Part shown: positions 4,672 through 5,312 of the stretch, one piece after another
Layout: every line of letters begins with the position of its first letter
Position numbering within the stretch: position 1 is the stretch's first letter
Assembly (NCBI GenBank): GCA_024276335.1
Contig: JAJRXL010000385.1
Coordinates: 1 to 5,312, forward strand
DNA: 5,312 bases
Source: Bacteroidota bacterium
GTDB lineage: Bacteria > Bacteroidota > Ignavibacteria > SZUA-365 > JAADGX01
Direction of reading: 5' to 3'
Position numbers and translations under genes: made by a program
Notes under the pieces: generated by a model
The model's database searches: none
Seen by the model: only the letters and a program-made list of their open reading frames with translations
Told to the model about the DNA's origin: nothing

Positions 4672-5312
4672 TCGTCCGCGCCTCCCCGCTTGCCGACCAG
4701 GTGGAGAAAAACCTGCTGCATGCTGGAGCAGGAGTGCCGTTGTTTCAACGCCGATGGCGTTCCCATTTCGATGATCTTTCCGTGGTACATGATCGAAAGG
4801 CGGTTGCAGTACTCCGCTTCGTCCATGTAGTGGGTGGTGACGAAGATAGTCTTGCCGGATTCGCCGAGGTTGTGAATGATCCGCCAGAAATTCCGGCGGG
4901 AGATGGGGTCCACGCCGCCCGTCGGTTCATCCAGGAACACGATCTCGGGGTCGTGCAGGAGGGCGGTGCTCAGCGCGAGGCGCTGCTTCCAGCCCAGCGG
5001 GAGCTCGCCCGTGACCGTGTTTTGCTGCTCTCCGAGGTTGAGTTCCTCGAGGAGGCGGTGGAGCCGCTCGCGGATCTGGCTCCGGGTCAGGCCGTACACG
5101 CCGCCGTAGAACTCGATGTTTTCCCGCACGGTCAGGTCCTCGTAGAGGGAAAACTTCTGGCTCATGTAGCCGATGGCCTGCTTGACCTGTTCCGGGTTCC
5201 GGGCCACGTCGATTCCGCCCACGGTGGCAGATCCCGCCGTTGGTTCCAGCAGTCCGCAGAACATGCGGATGGCCGTGGTCTTTCCGGCGCCGTTCGCGCC
5301 CAGGAAACCGAA
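4668..5312 (-). CDS. ABC transporter ATP-binding protein (YbhF-like), 5' end beyond window
   Basis: This is the nucleotide-binding subunit that powers the two permeases encoded after it. The C-terminal 214 residues are visible, and the frame is open to base 5312, so the start lies outside; the internal ATG at 5264 is within the domain and is not the start. Counting from the first visible residue, Walker A is GANGAGKTT (5-13), the Q-loop glutamine is Q52 in GYMSQKFSLYEDLTV, the signature is LPLGWKQRLALS (104-115), Walker B is IVFLDEP with catalytic E129, the D-loop is GGVDP and the switch histidine is H161 in TTHYMDEAEYCNR. The C-terminus SMQQVFLHLV is the usual end of this class. The LPLGW signature in place of LSGGQ is typical of the C-terminal domain of YbhF/RbbA-type ATPases, so a second N-terminal ATPase domain may precede it. 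The stop overlaps the first permease by 4 bases. Confidence 0.93.
   Translation of the reverse strand, partial: FGFLGANGAGKTTAIRMFCGLLEPTAGSATVGGIDVARNPEQVKQAIGYMSQKFSLYEDLTVRENIEFYGGVYGLTRSQIRERLHRLLEELNLGEQQNTVTGELPLGWKQRLALSTALLHDPEIVFLDEPTGGVDPISRRNFWRIIHNLGESGKTIFVTTHYMDEAEYCNRLSIMYHGKIIEMGTPSALKQRHSCSSMQQVFLHLVGKRGGADE

Noticed and set aside
3931..4830. Long open frame on the plus strand opposite the first permease and the ATPase
   Set aside because: It spans two real minus-strand genes and has charged low-complexity composition and no recognisable motif; antisense shadow.

Overview
The window looks like chromosomal DNA from a Gram-negative bacterium, most plausibly of the Bacteroidota/Rhodothermota/Gemmatimonadota-like (FCB) assemblage. 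The pointers are a large-repeat FG-GAP/VCBS secreted protein, an IS3-family transposase whose catalytic segment (ENAYAERINGIIKNEYL) resembles copies common in that group, short period-7 intergenic repeats, and a YbhF/YbhS/YbhR-type ABC-2 export operon. This taxonomic guess is inference, not a measured placement.

Layout. Three host genes at the right (4668-5312, 3568-4671, 2443-3567, all on the minus strand) form a tightly packed ABC-2 exporter operon. It consists of an ATPase cut by the window edge and two paralogous six-helix permeases, joined by a 4-base ATGA overlap and then a zero-base junction. A 49-base tract of degenerate heptamers (2394-2442) follows the last stop codon. Next comes a 1400-base IS3-family insertion sequence (1001-2400) on the plus strand, with about 30-base imperfect terminal inverted repeats, orfA and orfB. 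Left of the IS is a second short heptamer tract (975-1002) and then an intergenic stretch (709-1000). That stretch holds a good sigma-70-like promoter on the minus strand (857-885), with a dyad across its -35 box and another at the predicted 5' end of the transcript. The promoter faces the gene at 1-708, the N-terminal 236 codons of an exported FG-GAP (beta-propeller, calcium-binding) protein that runs off the left edge.

How the parts relate. The exporter genes make one machine: the ATPase powers a probable permease heterodimer, and in relatives a HlyD-type periplasmic adaptor is encoded nearby, here beyond the right edge if present. The FG-GAP gene is in the same direction but has its own promoter, so it is probably a separate unit. 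The IS is a later arrival between the two units and does not break a host gene.

The most informative oddity is inside the IS. orfA and orfB lie in the same reading frame, separated by a TGA, whereas IS3 elements normally need a -1 shift. The third frame between them still carries a recognisable orfA tail that runs across a nine-A slippery run and ends in an ATGA overlap with orfB. This points to a small indel near 1403-1406 that has cut orfA short and stranded the programmed frameshift site. I see no CRISPR, tRNA, rRNA or convincing novel defence-type system in this window.
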